The notes beneath the pieces are model-generated. The model was given only the letters and a program-made list of their open reading frames with translations, had not been told where the DNA came from and ran no database searches. The position numbers and the translations under genes were made by a program. From Marisa cornuarietis (Eukaryota > Mollusca > Gastropoda > Architaenioglossa > Ampullariidae): a DNA stretch of 64,000 bases. Position 1 is the first letter of the stretch, and the number at the start of each line of letters is the position of its first letter. The DNA lies in contig SMMW01000046.1 of NCBI GenBank assembly GCA_004794655.1, positions 8,481,501 to 8,545,500 on the forward strand. The letters run 5' to 3'. Below, one piece after another: positions 1 to 10,009 of the stretch.

Positions 1-171
1 AGATTTTAAGTGGTGTGCGCGCGCACGCACCATTTTGCACCTTTTTTTCACAAACGGATGTCATGGGGAAGACGTGATACTCCGGTAACGTACTGCATTC
101 TGAACTATAGGATGTGCTAATATGATAACTGACTGCAGTCTAAAACACTGAGATGTGGTAACTTCTTGCAG

Positions 172-1505
172 TCTGGAACACTGGGATGTCAACAACGAGA
201 ACCTTCACGGCCAGTTTTTCCAGAACCGACTGAACGACTCTGACTACAACCTCGAGTTATTCCGTATTGCTCGTGCGGCGGACGCCAAGCCGAAGCTCTT
301 CCTCAACGACTACAATGTGGTGGCTACCGGCTACTCTACAGATGTGAGTGAACTATTGAGCCCACTAGATTGCATGACTATTGCATGGAGCAAGATCTTA
401 GCCCTATATTGTAAGAGGAATTATTTCTCTTATTTTCATTCTCCTGCACTAGAAGAAACAATACATATTCTTATAACAATTTCTTTTGTAGGACTACCTT
501 CATCAAGCACTGCAGTTCAAAGCTGCTAAAGTAGGGCTGTATGGACTTGGGGTACAGTGCCATTTCGGGGAGAACCAAGAGCCAGACGGATTTCTCATCA
601 AGGTAATTCGTGACAGGACTGCCTCTTTAATTCTGGACAGGACATTATCTTTAATTTTAGTTGTCCGTTGTACAGAAAATTGGTAATTAGTTCAACAGCT
701 CTTATTATCCGAGATGAATGAAGCTGTTTACGGCTTTAATTGTGCAATTTGGTTAATGTAGCAACGTTTAGACACACTGGCTGAGGCAGGGCTGCCCATC
801 TGGGTCACGGAGTTGGATGTCGTGGCGCAAGACGCGAACAAGCGGGCTGACCTGTACGAGATCGCCCTCAAGGCCCTCTATGCGCACCCTTCCGTTGAGG
901 GCATCTTGTTCTGGGGATTCTGGGATCAGAGCCACTGGCGGGGAGAGAAAGCCTCGTTGGTAACGGGCTCAAATCTGGAGGTGAGTGAATTACTAGGGAG
1001 CATGTACACGTCTGTCGTGTAATGTACACGAGAATGTGCACGAAATAACCTCAGGGTAGCGTGACGTATGACTTAAATGGCGCAATATACGAATTGGATA
1101 TCACACTATGTGACTTTATTGTCGAGAGCTGAGTCTCTGCTTCTCGCTGCTCGTTTCCTGTAATTAAAACGTTTGGGACGGATGAAGCTACATTAGAGAT
1201 AATTAGTTGCTTAATGATCGAGCTCGCTGTTCAGATTTTTTTTCCCTCCTCTTCTGCCGTCTCCCTCCCCAACTCAATCCTACAAACAGCCGAATGCGGC
1301 CGGCCAACGAGTCCTTGACCTGTTTGAGCGCCAGTGGATGACAGACGAGCTTGTGGCCTTCAACACCACCAACCACGTGACTGTTCGCGGTTTCCAAGGA
1401 GACTATCAGCTTAACGTGCTTTATAAAGGTGAGGAACTGAAGAACCTGACGCAGAGCTTCACGCTGGGGAAGTCCGCTCACAACATTAACATCAACGTTC
1501 ATTAG
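172..1505 (+). CDS. GH10 glycoside hydrolase (endo-beta-1,4-xylanase type), 3' part, 4 exons, 5' end outside window
   Basis: Four exons can be joined: 172-343, 492-602, 762-980 and 1290-1505, each bounded by AG/GT, with the stop TAG at 1503-1505. The product contains L-E-H-W-D-V-N-N-E-N, the GH10 motif whose Glu is the acid/base, and W-V-T-E-L-D-V, whose Glu is the nucleophile. It also has the late GH10 segment F-W-G-F-W-D. GH10 enzymes cleave beta-1,4-xylan and sometimes cellulose, and related animal enzymes act in mollusc digestion. The N-terminal part of the barrel, the signal peptide and any carbohydrate-binding module lie upstream of base 1. The last exon adds about 45 residues beyond the barrel, probably a small beta domain. 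Family assignment is firm, exact substrate is unknown. Bases 1-171 are intron. Confidence 0.9.
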
Positions 1506-1577
1506 AAGCGCCTACATACATCTTTACCTAGTTTTGTATCTTATTATTAATGTGTATCTTGTACTTTCTGCAAACGG

Positions 1578-1583
1578 AATAAA
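1578..1583 (+). promoter_or_regulatory. Polyadenylation signal of the GH10 gene
   Basis: AATAAA lies 73 bases after the stop codon of the GH10 gene and is the first such hexamer downstream. Confidence 0.6.
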
Positions 1584-2058
1584 GAGATTCTTGCCGGATG
1601 TACTCGTGACGTTTCCTTTCAAAGCAGAACTTGATTTGAGCGCGGATGGAGATGTAAGATTGTACTGCTGGCTACGTCTCGTTTAGTGAAGTGTTTGCGA
1701 TTAACGATGGGCTCCCACACGTGTATACGCTTAATCTTAGCCGCAAGACCCTCATCAAGCAAAGTAAAAACCACTCACACACGATGACACCCCCATCCAT
1801 GCACCTTTTTTTCGGGCAGCAAATTTTGCATACGAGACGGCAAGAAACGTGCAAAGGGAGATGATGGGGAAGCTGTGAAATTTCTTTCAGTCTCATGCGG
1901 TCACTTGTGTATATGTGTGAAGCATGCTTTGCGCTATCATTGCCGCCATGTAAATTAATGGATGATCAAACATAAGGAATAAACAGCCACAAACTTTAAA
2001 AAATATTAATATTATGTAAAAGAAGGTAAACTATCAGGGGATAAGTCCAAAATGACAA
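1584..2058. other. Intergenic, nothing recognised
   Basis: AT-rich sequence between the GH10 3' end and the tRNA gene. I see no gene, repeat or clear mobile element. Confidence 0.5.
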
Positions 2059-2131
2059 CGACCCCGACGAGACTCGAACTCGCAATCTTCTGATCCGAAG
2101 TCAGACGCCTTATCCATTAGGCCACGGAGCC
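2059..2131 (-). tRNA. tRNA-Arg(TCG)
   Basis: On the minus strand a 73-base cloverleaf can be drawn. It has a D arm with TGGCCTAATGGATAAGGCG, an anticodon stem CTGAC/ATCAG-type around loop CTTCGGA (anticodon TCG), and a T arm GCGAG-TTCGAGT-CTCGT. No intron is present. The acceptor stem is GGCTCCG against CGGGGTC, so pairs 2-71 and 4-69 are G-U/U-G wobbles. The discriminator base is G. A short T run follows 3'. A decayed relative lies at 62311-62383. Confidence 0.88.
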
Positions 2132-3034
2132 AACGTGACCGCTGTTACTCCCTGTATGGTTTTAGATAGCTACTTTTTTCTCTTTACTCTTTAGTCTTTA
2201 ATCAATTTACATTTATTTAAAAAATGGATGCATATTTGATATGAAATCTGCTCGAAAAAAATTAACGAGACAAAAAATGTAAATAAGTAGTTTAAAGGTC
2301 GTCTCTCAAGAGGCCGACTTTGTGCGAAAATCGCAAACTACATTTTAATTGTTGCTGGCTATCGTGTAATATGCTAGTTTCGTTTTCAAAATAACTTCCA
2401 GTAGTTAGTTTTCTTGGATAGTCGATAGTTTCGTGCTGGCAATGGAGAATTACGCTCTTCAGCTACGTTGTATTTGAAAAATGCAGAGCAGTTCTCACTT
2501 GTTCTCCCCCTTTTCGATCGTCTTTATCAGCCATGTAAAGCACGTGTCTCTCGTTTAATCGACGAAAACAAAACAAACAAACAAAAACAAGTTAAGACAG
2601 TTTAGATGTGAGCTTAAGCGGTGAATGAACTTGCCAAAGCATGACGTCATGATCGTTTTTCACGATAGAAAATCAAAACATCCTTCAAATTGCAGTACAG
2701 TTTTGCCACGGGCCTATCTTCCTTTAATTGGTTCCCGTTGTTTTAAAAGTTTGTTGGAGTGCAAGCTGTTTGTCTCATGATTGGTTAAAGCTTCGTTCCA
2801 GACACTATTGCCCCAACTCTCGATCCAGTTGTCCTTAGCATCACCATGCAAAGAAAGAGGTCAACAACATAGAGGTCAGGATGATGCAAAGGATGGTGTC
2901 AACTCCTCACCAAGTGAGAGAGTTGGAATACCGTGACGTCCCTCCTTCTGTGCAGTCTCTTTGCGTTATTCACCAAGTAGTCGTTACCGAACCCCGGCTC
3001 ATGGTAGATTCTTTATGTTAAGTTTCACTGACTA
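2132..3034. other. Intergenic, nothing firmly recognised
   Basis: AT-rich spacer with a simple AAAC-rich stretch near 2563-2590. No convincing coding region is present. The right end merges into the retroelement tail at 3035-3078, so part of 2800-3034 may belong to that element. Confidence 0.4.
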
Positions 3035-3078
3035 AAATTGCCCTTGTGGATAAATAAAGTTGTATTGTATTGTATTAT
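3035..3078 (+). mobile_element. 3' end of a non-LTR retroelement with (GTATT)n tail
   Basis: The segment reads TTGTGGATAAATAAAGTTG followed by GTATT-type repeats. The same pattern recurs at about 47770-47816 (TTGTGGACCAATAAAGTTG plus GTATT). A shared unique end plus a short tandem tail is typical of a non-LTR retroelement 3' end. The body of the element is not recognised. Confidence 0.55.
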
Positions 3079-3533
3079 AACTCGCCCATTCCCTGTTATG
3101 GTCATGATGACAAGAAACATTCACCATCATGCTGTACATCTTCCTAACTTCAAAGTTACGCGTGGGGTTCAGTACAAACCGGATTTAAGCCTGCTAAAGT
3201 ACACACTAGATTTAAGCCGAAGGAAAAATACACAGTAAAAGGAAACCTGGTGTACACTCCAAAATGAGGACTAGTGCAGAAAAGACGCTGACAAAACCCT
3301 GAATCTCAAATATGCTTTGGTGTGACAAGTGCGCGTTCACTGGACAAGATCTTCCATATCTCACTCGTTTCCCTGTGCTCACTAAACACACTCTTGCGAA
3401 ATGTCTGGAGATGATTGCAAAACTTGTTTAGGTTACAGCTTGTCCGTAATTATTTAATTATAGTGATCGCTTAATGAGCAATTCGAGAGAATGTCAATAC
3501 CGATAATGAATAATGACAATTAGTTCTGCTGCC

Positions 3534-3540
3534 TATTTAA
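3534..3540 (+). promoter_or_regulatory. TATA-like box of M4 gene A
   Basis: TATTTAA lies 64 bases before the ATG, within a block CAATTAGT...CTG-TGCCTATTTAAG that is nearly the same upstream of gene G. The sequence from here to the ATG is conserved in genes A to D. Confidence 0.65.
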
Positions 3541-3597
3541 GCCGCTGAAGACAGTTGACGGCAGATTTGCTTCTGACCGTTGGTTGCTGTGCTGATC

Positions 3598-6500
3598 ATG
3601 AGGGGAATGTTGCAGCGTTTAACCATAATTTTTCTTGGTAAGCTTTGTTAACAACTGTATCTGCATGTCTGTTTTTTCATATATATATATATATATGTAA
3701 AGTGCCATGAGATTGCCCATAACCCCTGTATATGGCGCTATATAAGTTCAACTCATTATTATTAAATTACATATGTCAACCGTTATGCACAGTATCAAAC
3801 ACTGACCGACATTAAAAAAAATTAATGACTTAAAAGACTTGATGAGTTGAAAGTTAATGTTTAAGATGAAGCTTCTGGCTAAGGTTAGGGGTGGGATTTA
3901 GAGTTAAGGTGAGGGTATCTAATGCGCAAAAGAGACGACGTGATGTCACCATATTTCCTTAACTCAATGTCTGTCATTGAAGTTTAGTCTTCTCTAAATA
4001 AAGTTTTTTCTTCATGTTATAATATTTTTAGTTGACATGACATACTTTTAGTTGTTTATAAGCAGTGCTTATACCAAAAACATTTGCTTTGTGACAATAA
4101 CATTGTCTTGTTAGTTCTCGCCGCCCATGGGGTGAGGGCTGCTCGGCGTGTTGACGCCAATGTCCATCTTCACCACGCTCTGTATAAGCGGCAGCTTCAG
4201 ATGGCGGATATGACGTCAGAGGTGTCCTCGCGGCAACGCAGATCACCAACCACGCTTCCTATTGCGGAACTTGACGAGGTGATGTCCTTAGGTCCGAACT
4301 CAGCCCTGGAGGTCACGAGGTCAGAAACTACAGTCCAGGGCACACGACTGCTGCGTTTGCAAGAGACTTTCAAAGGTTGATTTACTTTTAAGCTATGGGC
4401 AACATTTTTATTTCATGTTTATATGAACACCGATAGGTAAACAATACCATCCACCCAAGGCAAAGATGTCCTAAAGAGGGCCTAACTTTGACAGTCTTGC
4501 TCAAAAGATTATGGCCAGACACAGTGTTCCCATGTTTTGAACTAGTCGTGGCATTCACTTCTGGGATAACATGCACGTAGATACAATAGCTTTGTTAATT
4601 ATTTACATTTATTTAATTAAAGAGTTCTTTGTTTTTGGGAGCTTTGTTAATTATTTACATTTATTTAATTAAAGAGTTCGTTGTTTTTAGGAGAGCCTGT
4701 TAACGATGCAGTCCTAACGGTAGCAACAGACAGTACAGAGCAGCATGTGTATGAGGCCAGTGGTACCCTGTATCAGGGTATAGAGGAGGACACGGACGGT
4801 ACTGGAAACATCGACAGTCAGACCGCAGTTGACATCTGTCTCACCTTTAATGAGGACGACACCATCTCAGATGACATTGTTGATGTCAAGGTACATACAT
4901 ATAATATACACTCTGACTATCCATCAATGTCACCTACATAGACACATCTTCCGTTCTGTCGCACGTTTTTCGTGAACTGCTCATTATTTCTTGTACTGGG
5001 TTTTTTTTTTTTTTTTGCTTTTTAACATGTTATGTTATATACATATTTTTACTAGGCAACAGTTTATAGCACTATACATGCACATACCTGCTTATCCCAT
5101 AGTATTAAGAAAAATAACCCTGCACGTGGCACCTGTTTATAACACTAATTACCCCCGTTTATCTCTCTCTCTATCCCCCTTGTGGTATATGTGCACCCAG
5201 CTGTGCATTTCTCCTACAATGTTTTGTGTTGATAGCTTTTATTACCCATCTTTACAACCATTTTAAAGGTCAGTCTCTACTATCACGTGACATTATCATC
5301 GAAAGAATAGCATTCTAAATGACGATATAGTCACAATATAGCGCGCTCTAACGCATATTTCTAATGTTTCTAATGCATTTAATGTTTCAGACTGAGCCCC
5401 AAATATTCTTCGACAAACGGAACCACGCATACCCAGGGTATTTGGTACAGTACCTTGTTCTCTTAGAGTCCGAAGAGCGCCGGCCCTCGTGCATCGTGGA
5501 CGCACGTGACGCACGAGTTACTATGAGTTGGGACGCCCTCGACTCGTGCAACGAATGTGCAGGCAAAGGCACGGGAGGTAATCGCAAGATCGGCAAGATC
5601 CACTACGGGGAGCTTCAGAAATGCCTGGATGTCAAACGTGTTAATAACACGTGTTATACAGAAAACAAATACGTTAAAGTCATTGATAACAAAGGATTTA
5701 TAAATGAATACATAACGGATTCCTACTACAACGTAAGTGATGCAGCTTCTTACGACTGCGAGGAAACCACAGACGAAATCAACGGCGCGTACTCACCCAT
5801 CCTGGATGCTCTGTTTTACGGAACGACTGTCGCGAAAATGTTTGAGGACTGGTACAACACGACCCCGCTAGATGGACAGATAACAATCAGGGTACATGTT
5901 GGGGAAAATTTGTCTAACGCTTTCTGGAATGGCCATGAGTGTCAGTTTGGTGACGGCGGTGAAGATTTCCATCCTTTGGTCACCATAGATATCATGGGAC
6001 ATGAGATTGGTCACGGGGTCACAGAAAAAGCTTCAAGCCTCTTGTATTTTAACCAGTGGGGGGCTATCAATGAGGCGTTTTCAGACATGATGGGAGAAAC
6101 TTCCGAAGCCTATCTGTTAAAGGCAGACTGGCTCATGGGATTCGACATAATAAAAGAAGGACACCCCCCACTGCGCTTTTTCGAAAACCCCTCGGCTGAC
6201 AACATGTCGATATCCCACGTTGATAATTTCACAGACGATCTAGATGTTCACCATGGCAGCGGTGTGTACAACAGAGTTTTTTACCTTCTTGTCCACGATT
6301 ACGAGCAGCCCATCAAAGAAATCTTCCGCGTCTTTCTGCACGCCAACCGAATGTACTGGCATCACATGTCTGACTACCACAGCGCTGCCTGTGACGTCAT
6401 GAAGTCTGCCTACGATCTGGGTCAAGATGGCGCTCTCTTCCGCCGGGCTTTCAAAGAGGTTGGAATAGAGGTCTGTGACACACAAAATCATGTCGTAGGA

Positions 6501-6827
6501 CTCCGGGATGACAAAGTTTACAAAGACATCACGGTGACCAACGATGTGTCGCCTGTTTTCTTGTACATGTTCCCTGCTCAACATCTGTTTATGAGCCTAA
6601 GCGGCGTGAGCATCAGCGCCAACAGCTCCATTGGAAACGTGCACATCATCCTGACAAACAAGGGCTGGGATGTCGACGAGGAAGACCCGGAAATAATAGC
6701 TGAGGGTGAGAACCTCGTCAAAGCTGAAATCCAAACCAACTCGACTGTTGTTCCTCTTTACATAAGGTTAGCAAACGAGCTAAAGGTTCCTCTAACTGAC
6801 GTCACGCTTCAGGTGTCTGCATTCTGA
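3598..6827 (+). CDS. Secreted M4 (thermolysin/vibriolysin-like) zinc metallopeptidase, gene A
   Basis: Exons are 3598-3637, 4115-4375, 4691-4890 and 5391-6827 (1938 nt, 645 residues). A signal peptide (residues 1 to about 23, ending V-R-A) is split by a phase-1 intron. Residues about 24-165 form the propeptide, with R-Q-R-R at 53-56 and an FTP-like part (L-L-R-L-Q-E-T-F-K-G-E-P-V). The catalytic domain starts near 168. It has zinc ligands His371 and His375, the base Glu372, the third ligand Glu395 in N-E-A-F-S-D, and probable transition-state His454 in D-V-H-H-G-S-G. The spacing from His375 to Glu395 equals that of thermolysin. The last 90 residues look like a beta-sandwich of the PPC kind. 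It probably acts outside the cell as a digestive or defensive endopeptidase. The exon-2 donor is the weak AAAG/GTTGAT. AATAAA at 7299 may end the transcript. Confidence 0.9.
3696..3763 (+). mobile_element. Retroelement 3' tail in intron 1 of gene A
   Basis: The segment reads TGTAAAGTGCC... to GGCGCTATATAAGTTCA and then ATT repeats. It is the same kind of end as at 41450-41534 and 60310-60393 (GCGCTATA..., then (ATT)n). Only the last about 70 bases are present, after a short TA repeat. Confidence 0.5.
4589..4692 (+). repeat. 52-bp tandem duplication over the exon-3 acceptor of gene A
   Basis: Bases 4589-4640 and 4641-4692 are two copies differing at two positions. The second copy supplies the working acceptor TTTTTAG/GA. 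The first has TTTTTGGGA, so its AG is lost. Confidence 0.9.
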
Positions 6828-7702
6828 CCCTAGCATATAGTCACGAGGTTCAGCTTTTCTGATTTCCACGGAAAAAGAAAAAAGGGAAAAACCTCAATAC
6901 AAATAACGTACATAAATGAAAATCTTGGGTTTTCAAGTAAGTTTACATTCTGCGTCTAGCAACTTCCTTGAAAGAAAATTAATATTTCGCAAATAGTCAT
7001 GTAGTTTAGAAGAGAACTAAGTTAAAAACTTATTTAACGCTATATGACGCATGCTTAAATTATATAAGTTCTCCGAAAGTTCTACCTGTTTATTCTTATG
7101 TCTTTGTGAAGTTGGTTTTTTTCTCTCTCTTATAACTTTTGCTTATTATGTTTTTCTCATATATAAATATTTGCTTCTATTTTCTACACTTATAATATAA
7201 GTTATGAAATATGCTCATATGCTGTATCTTTATTATAAACACGTCCTTCAGGCTAAAACAATACTTGCTTATAAACAATGCTTGGTCTATCAGATTAAAA
7301 TAAAGAGTATGAAAAGTGGGATTTCATTTTCTGGAATGCTATTGTTCTGCGAGTGTTAAAAAACTGTGTCTATGTTCTTTAAATGTATTTGATTGTATGT
7401 ATGACTGTGACTCGTATACTGTATGTCTTACACATTGAGACGAGACGTTTTGTGTCATATAAACTCCTTCATCTTCCTGGATTTGTTTCATTCCCTTTGG
7501 AGTTTGTAAGAGTTCATGAAACTTTCTCTGTAAATCCCAATATGTGTTCCACTACCTTTTATAGTTCAGATTTTCTCTTCGCCTTTTCAGAATCTACTTG
7601 GCTGTTTTATTTAGCAGGAAAGTGTTTCCCCCCTTGAGGTGATTTTGCTGTATGCAGGGAAAGGGAGCGTTAGGAAACCAAAGTACCCCGAAAAAACAAA
7701 CC
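6828..7702 (+). repeat. Downstream part of duplicated unit (A copy)
   Basis: This stretch can be lined up with 16716-17460 and 26258-26970. All contain the blocks around TTAATATTTCGCAAATAG and CCTTCAGGCTAAAACAATAC. It is the 3' flank of an M4 gene, carried along in the segmental duplication. No further gene is seen. Confidence 0.7.
7299..7304 (+). promoter_or_regulatory. Candidate polyadenylation signal of M4 gene A
   Basis: AATAAA in the conserved 3' flank. C and D also have an earlier AATAAA (26337, 34252) at a place where A and B read AATGAA, so the copies may differ in 3' UTR length. Confidence 0.4.
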
Positions 7703-7828
7703 CTCCGAGGCCCAGCCCTGCAGACAAGTGTCACATACAGAGAGTTCCCCGAGACGAGATCTGAACTCTGAGTTTCTCACTGCAGTGGTGACAAGCGAGT
7801 GTTTTGACCACTACACTACCTGGCGAAA
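7703..7828 (-). mobile_element. tRNA-derived SINE, family 2, copy 1
   Basis: On the minus strand it begins AGGTAGTGTAGTGGTCAAAA (a Pol III A-box like that of tRNA) and has GAGTTCAGATCTC as a B-box-like segment about 35 bases on, then a tail part with GGGCTGGGCCTCGG. The same element sits at 18341-18466 and 27564-27690 in the duplicated units. Confidence 0.6.
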
Positions 7829-8119
7829 TAGTCCGCAGGAAACCTACTTCAAACTTCTGTCTATGTAAAAAGTAAACTCTTTTTGCATTTATTGTTGCTA
7901 CTACGAAAATGAGAGTTAAACAGCATATACTTTTAAAATTGTGGAGTACTATTAGACTTCAGAGTATTTACAGAAAGAATCACAGAGGTGAAAAGGGACC
8001 TACTGAAAAATCATCCTGGAAACGGAAAGAAATAGAAAGGGAAGGAAAGAAGGAAAGGCCAGAAAAAGATGCAAGAGAAAACAAAGGGGATAAAATGAAT
8101 ACTGGAGTTGGTTCCCATC

Positions 8120-8360
8120 TTAAATGGCACCAGGCGTCTTTACAGCACTAGTCCAAAGCGAGAGAGTTGGAGATTAAAGATCCAATCTTTGATGACACCA
8201 GCTTTGTTTATAGCAGCAGTTTAAAGGGAGAGAGGAAAAGGTTGTAGGCCCAGCTTTTGATGGTATCAGTCATCTTTACAGCAGTAGTTCAAATGGAGAG
8301 AGTTGAAGACTGGAGACCTCATCTTTGATGGTAGCAGCTGTCTTTACAGCAGTTGTTAAA
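8120..8360 (+). repeat. Degenerate minisatellite, unit about 65-70 bp
   Basis: Repeated blocks of the form TTTACAGCAGTAGTTCAAA, then GGAGAGAG, then GAAGACTGGAGACCTCATC and TTTGATGGTA recur about every 65-70 bases. Related blocks continue at 8755-8810 and 9100-9280, and equivalents lie at 18770-19000 and 28000-28260. Confidence 0.6.
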
Positions 8361-8623
8361 ATACGGCTTCCACAATAAATCACATCAATCGGTTTTATGA
8401 CTGATATCTCTGCGATTTCTTTCTGAATGGTATGTGATGAAATATTTACAATAAAGATATTCATAGTTTAAGATATTTTTATTGATTAGCTTCCTGAATT
8501 ATTGCAGACTTTATCGCAGGGATATGTGTTTGAAAACATAATATTGATTGAACGGTTGGTGACGAGGTAGACAATTGTGTAAACAACTACCTCAACGTTC
8601 TTGTTCACGGAATTTGCTGCATC

Positions 8624-8665
<42 letters not shown>
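8624..8665 (+). repeat. (ATG)14 microsatellite
   Basis: Fourteen perfect ATG units. The same site has 33 units at 19241 and 27 at 28512. Confidence 0.95.
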
Positions 8666-8666
<1 letters not shown>

Positions 8667-8823
8667 CTGCGTGGTTTCTTAGAGAAGTTGACAGGAATGT
8701 TGTTCTAGAATCTTTTTGTTATTTCTGTAGATATTACAGACAAGATTATGCAGATGTCTTTGCAGAAGTAGTAAGAGGAGGTGATTGGAGGTTGCCAGTT
8801 TGATGACCCCATCTGAGTTTATA

Positions 8824-9095
8824 AAAGGTAAAGGTAGAGGTCATCCCATAACCTTTTCAGTTCGTTGGGGAGAGAGGTGTTAGAGACCCCACTTTTCTCG
8901 GGGCCACCTTTTACATGAGGGTGGTGCCAATCTCCTCTCCCTCGCTGCCTTACCTTCCCCAACCCTCTATGGAGTCAGGTACCCATTCCCGTCAGCTGGG
9001 TCGATTGGGGGAAGTATGCAGTGTTTATCAGGAATTGAACCAGCGCGCTCTCGGTTCGGACGCCAGCGCTCTAACCACTCGGCCATCCGCTTCCC
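8824..9095 (-). mobile_element. tRNA-derived SINE, family 1, copy 1
   Basis: On the minus strand it starts with a tRNA-like head (GGCCGAGTGGTTAGAGCGC as A-box, GGTTCAATTCC as B-box). A conserved core follows that includes GGCAGCGAGGGAGAGGAGAT and GGCCCCGAGAAAAGTG, and the end is a TTTACC-type tail. It matches 56279-56558 closely over its full length. The head is Leu/Ser-tRNA-like. The long core suggests one of the conserved-domain SINE superfamilies, but I cannot say which. Confidence 0.85.
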
Positions 9096-9997
9096 TTGAG
9101 TTTTATCAGTAGTTCAATGGAGAAAGAGAGAGAGGTAGAGAAAAAGATGAACATTGGAGGTTCCCAGTTTGATTGTACCATCTGTGTTTATAGCAGCAGT
9201 TTTAAAGGAGAAAGAGATGAAAAGATTGGAGGCGAAGTCTTTGATGGTTTTATCTGTCTTTATAGCGGTAGTTTCAAGTACAGCGTACATAATAAATCAC
9301 AGCTGTCGGTCTTCCCATATAGTGTATGATGGCTTATTTACAAATAAAATATTGTACAGGCTACTAATTTTTACATTTTTGTATGCGAGCTATCGCTGCT
9401 TCTATTGCAGGAATGTGTGTTTGAACGGTGAGGCAGGCCAGTGGTGCCGTTTGACTGTCGTCGCCCCCATCGTCCCCGTCCTACCGCGCCCATCACTTAC
9501 CCTTACACCTACCTTAGAACCTTTTAAATTCAATCAGATAACACGCCTGGGGCTTACTTTCATAGTGAGAAACTCGAGGGTGGAAGTCAATGTACCAGCA
9601 GTGGAAAGCTTTTCTGTTCCTATAATTGTCATCCTGCAACGACGATATTCTTCAACTCCAGTTTCTGGCGGTTTGTATGTAGTAGTTCTCTTTGCAAAAA
9701 AAAATCAAGATAACAAGATTGTAAGCTTAAACTTTCATACTAGAACCAGCCCTGTTTTGTGGAGGAGAGGTTTAGTAAGTCATTTGCCTACCGAGACAAA
9801 TAGTCCGTCTGCTCGCTTGTTATTCTGAATGAAAAAGTAATAGATGTGCTTTGTTATGCATGCTTAGAAGCCAACCTTTATCTTTAGTGTGGGTGGGTGG
9901 TTGTGGTAGATTCCAACTTACTGCAACTGTTTAGGTAGTGGCGTATAAACGACAGAGACAAGGGGACCAGCCGCCTACTCATGAAAGATTCTGAGAA
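9096..9997 (+). repeat. Duplicated-unit spacer (A-B copy)
   Basis: Non-coding spacer that matches 19340-20100 and 28593-29360 nearly base for base in places. It ends with the empty target site CTGTTTAGGTAGTGGCG, where B-C and C-D carry the Harbinger element. Confidence 0.7.
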
Positions 9998-10009
9998 GGC
10001 AAGAATATA

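Noticed and set aside
155..529. ATG at 155 as the start of the first gene
   Set aside because: The frame runs through the intron after 343. GH10 homology begins right after the acceptor at 170-171.
6240..6584. Long antisense frames inside exon 4 of the M4 genes
   Set aside because: They recur in all copies only because the sense strand is conserved. They have no start context or domain of their own.
5364..6827. Exon 4 of gene A read as an intronless gene from ATG 5364
   Set aside because: The ATG lies in intron sequence before a conserved acceptor at 5389-5390. The joined propeptide exons are in phase and conserved in all copies.
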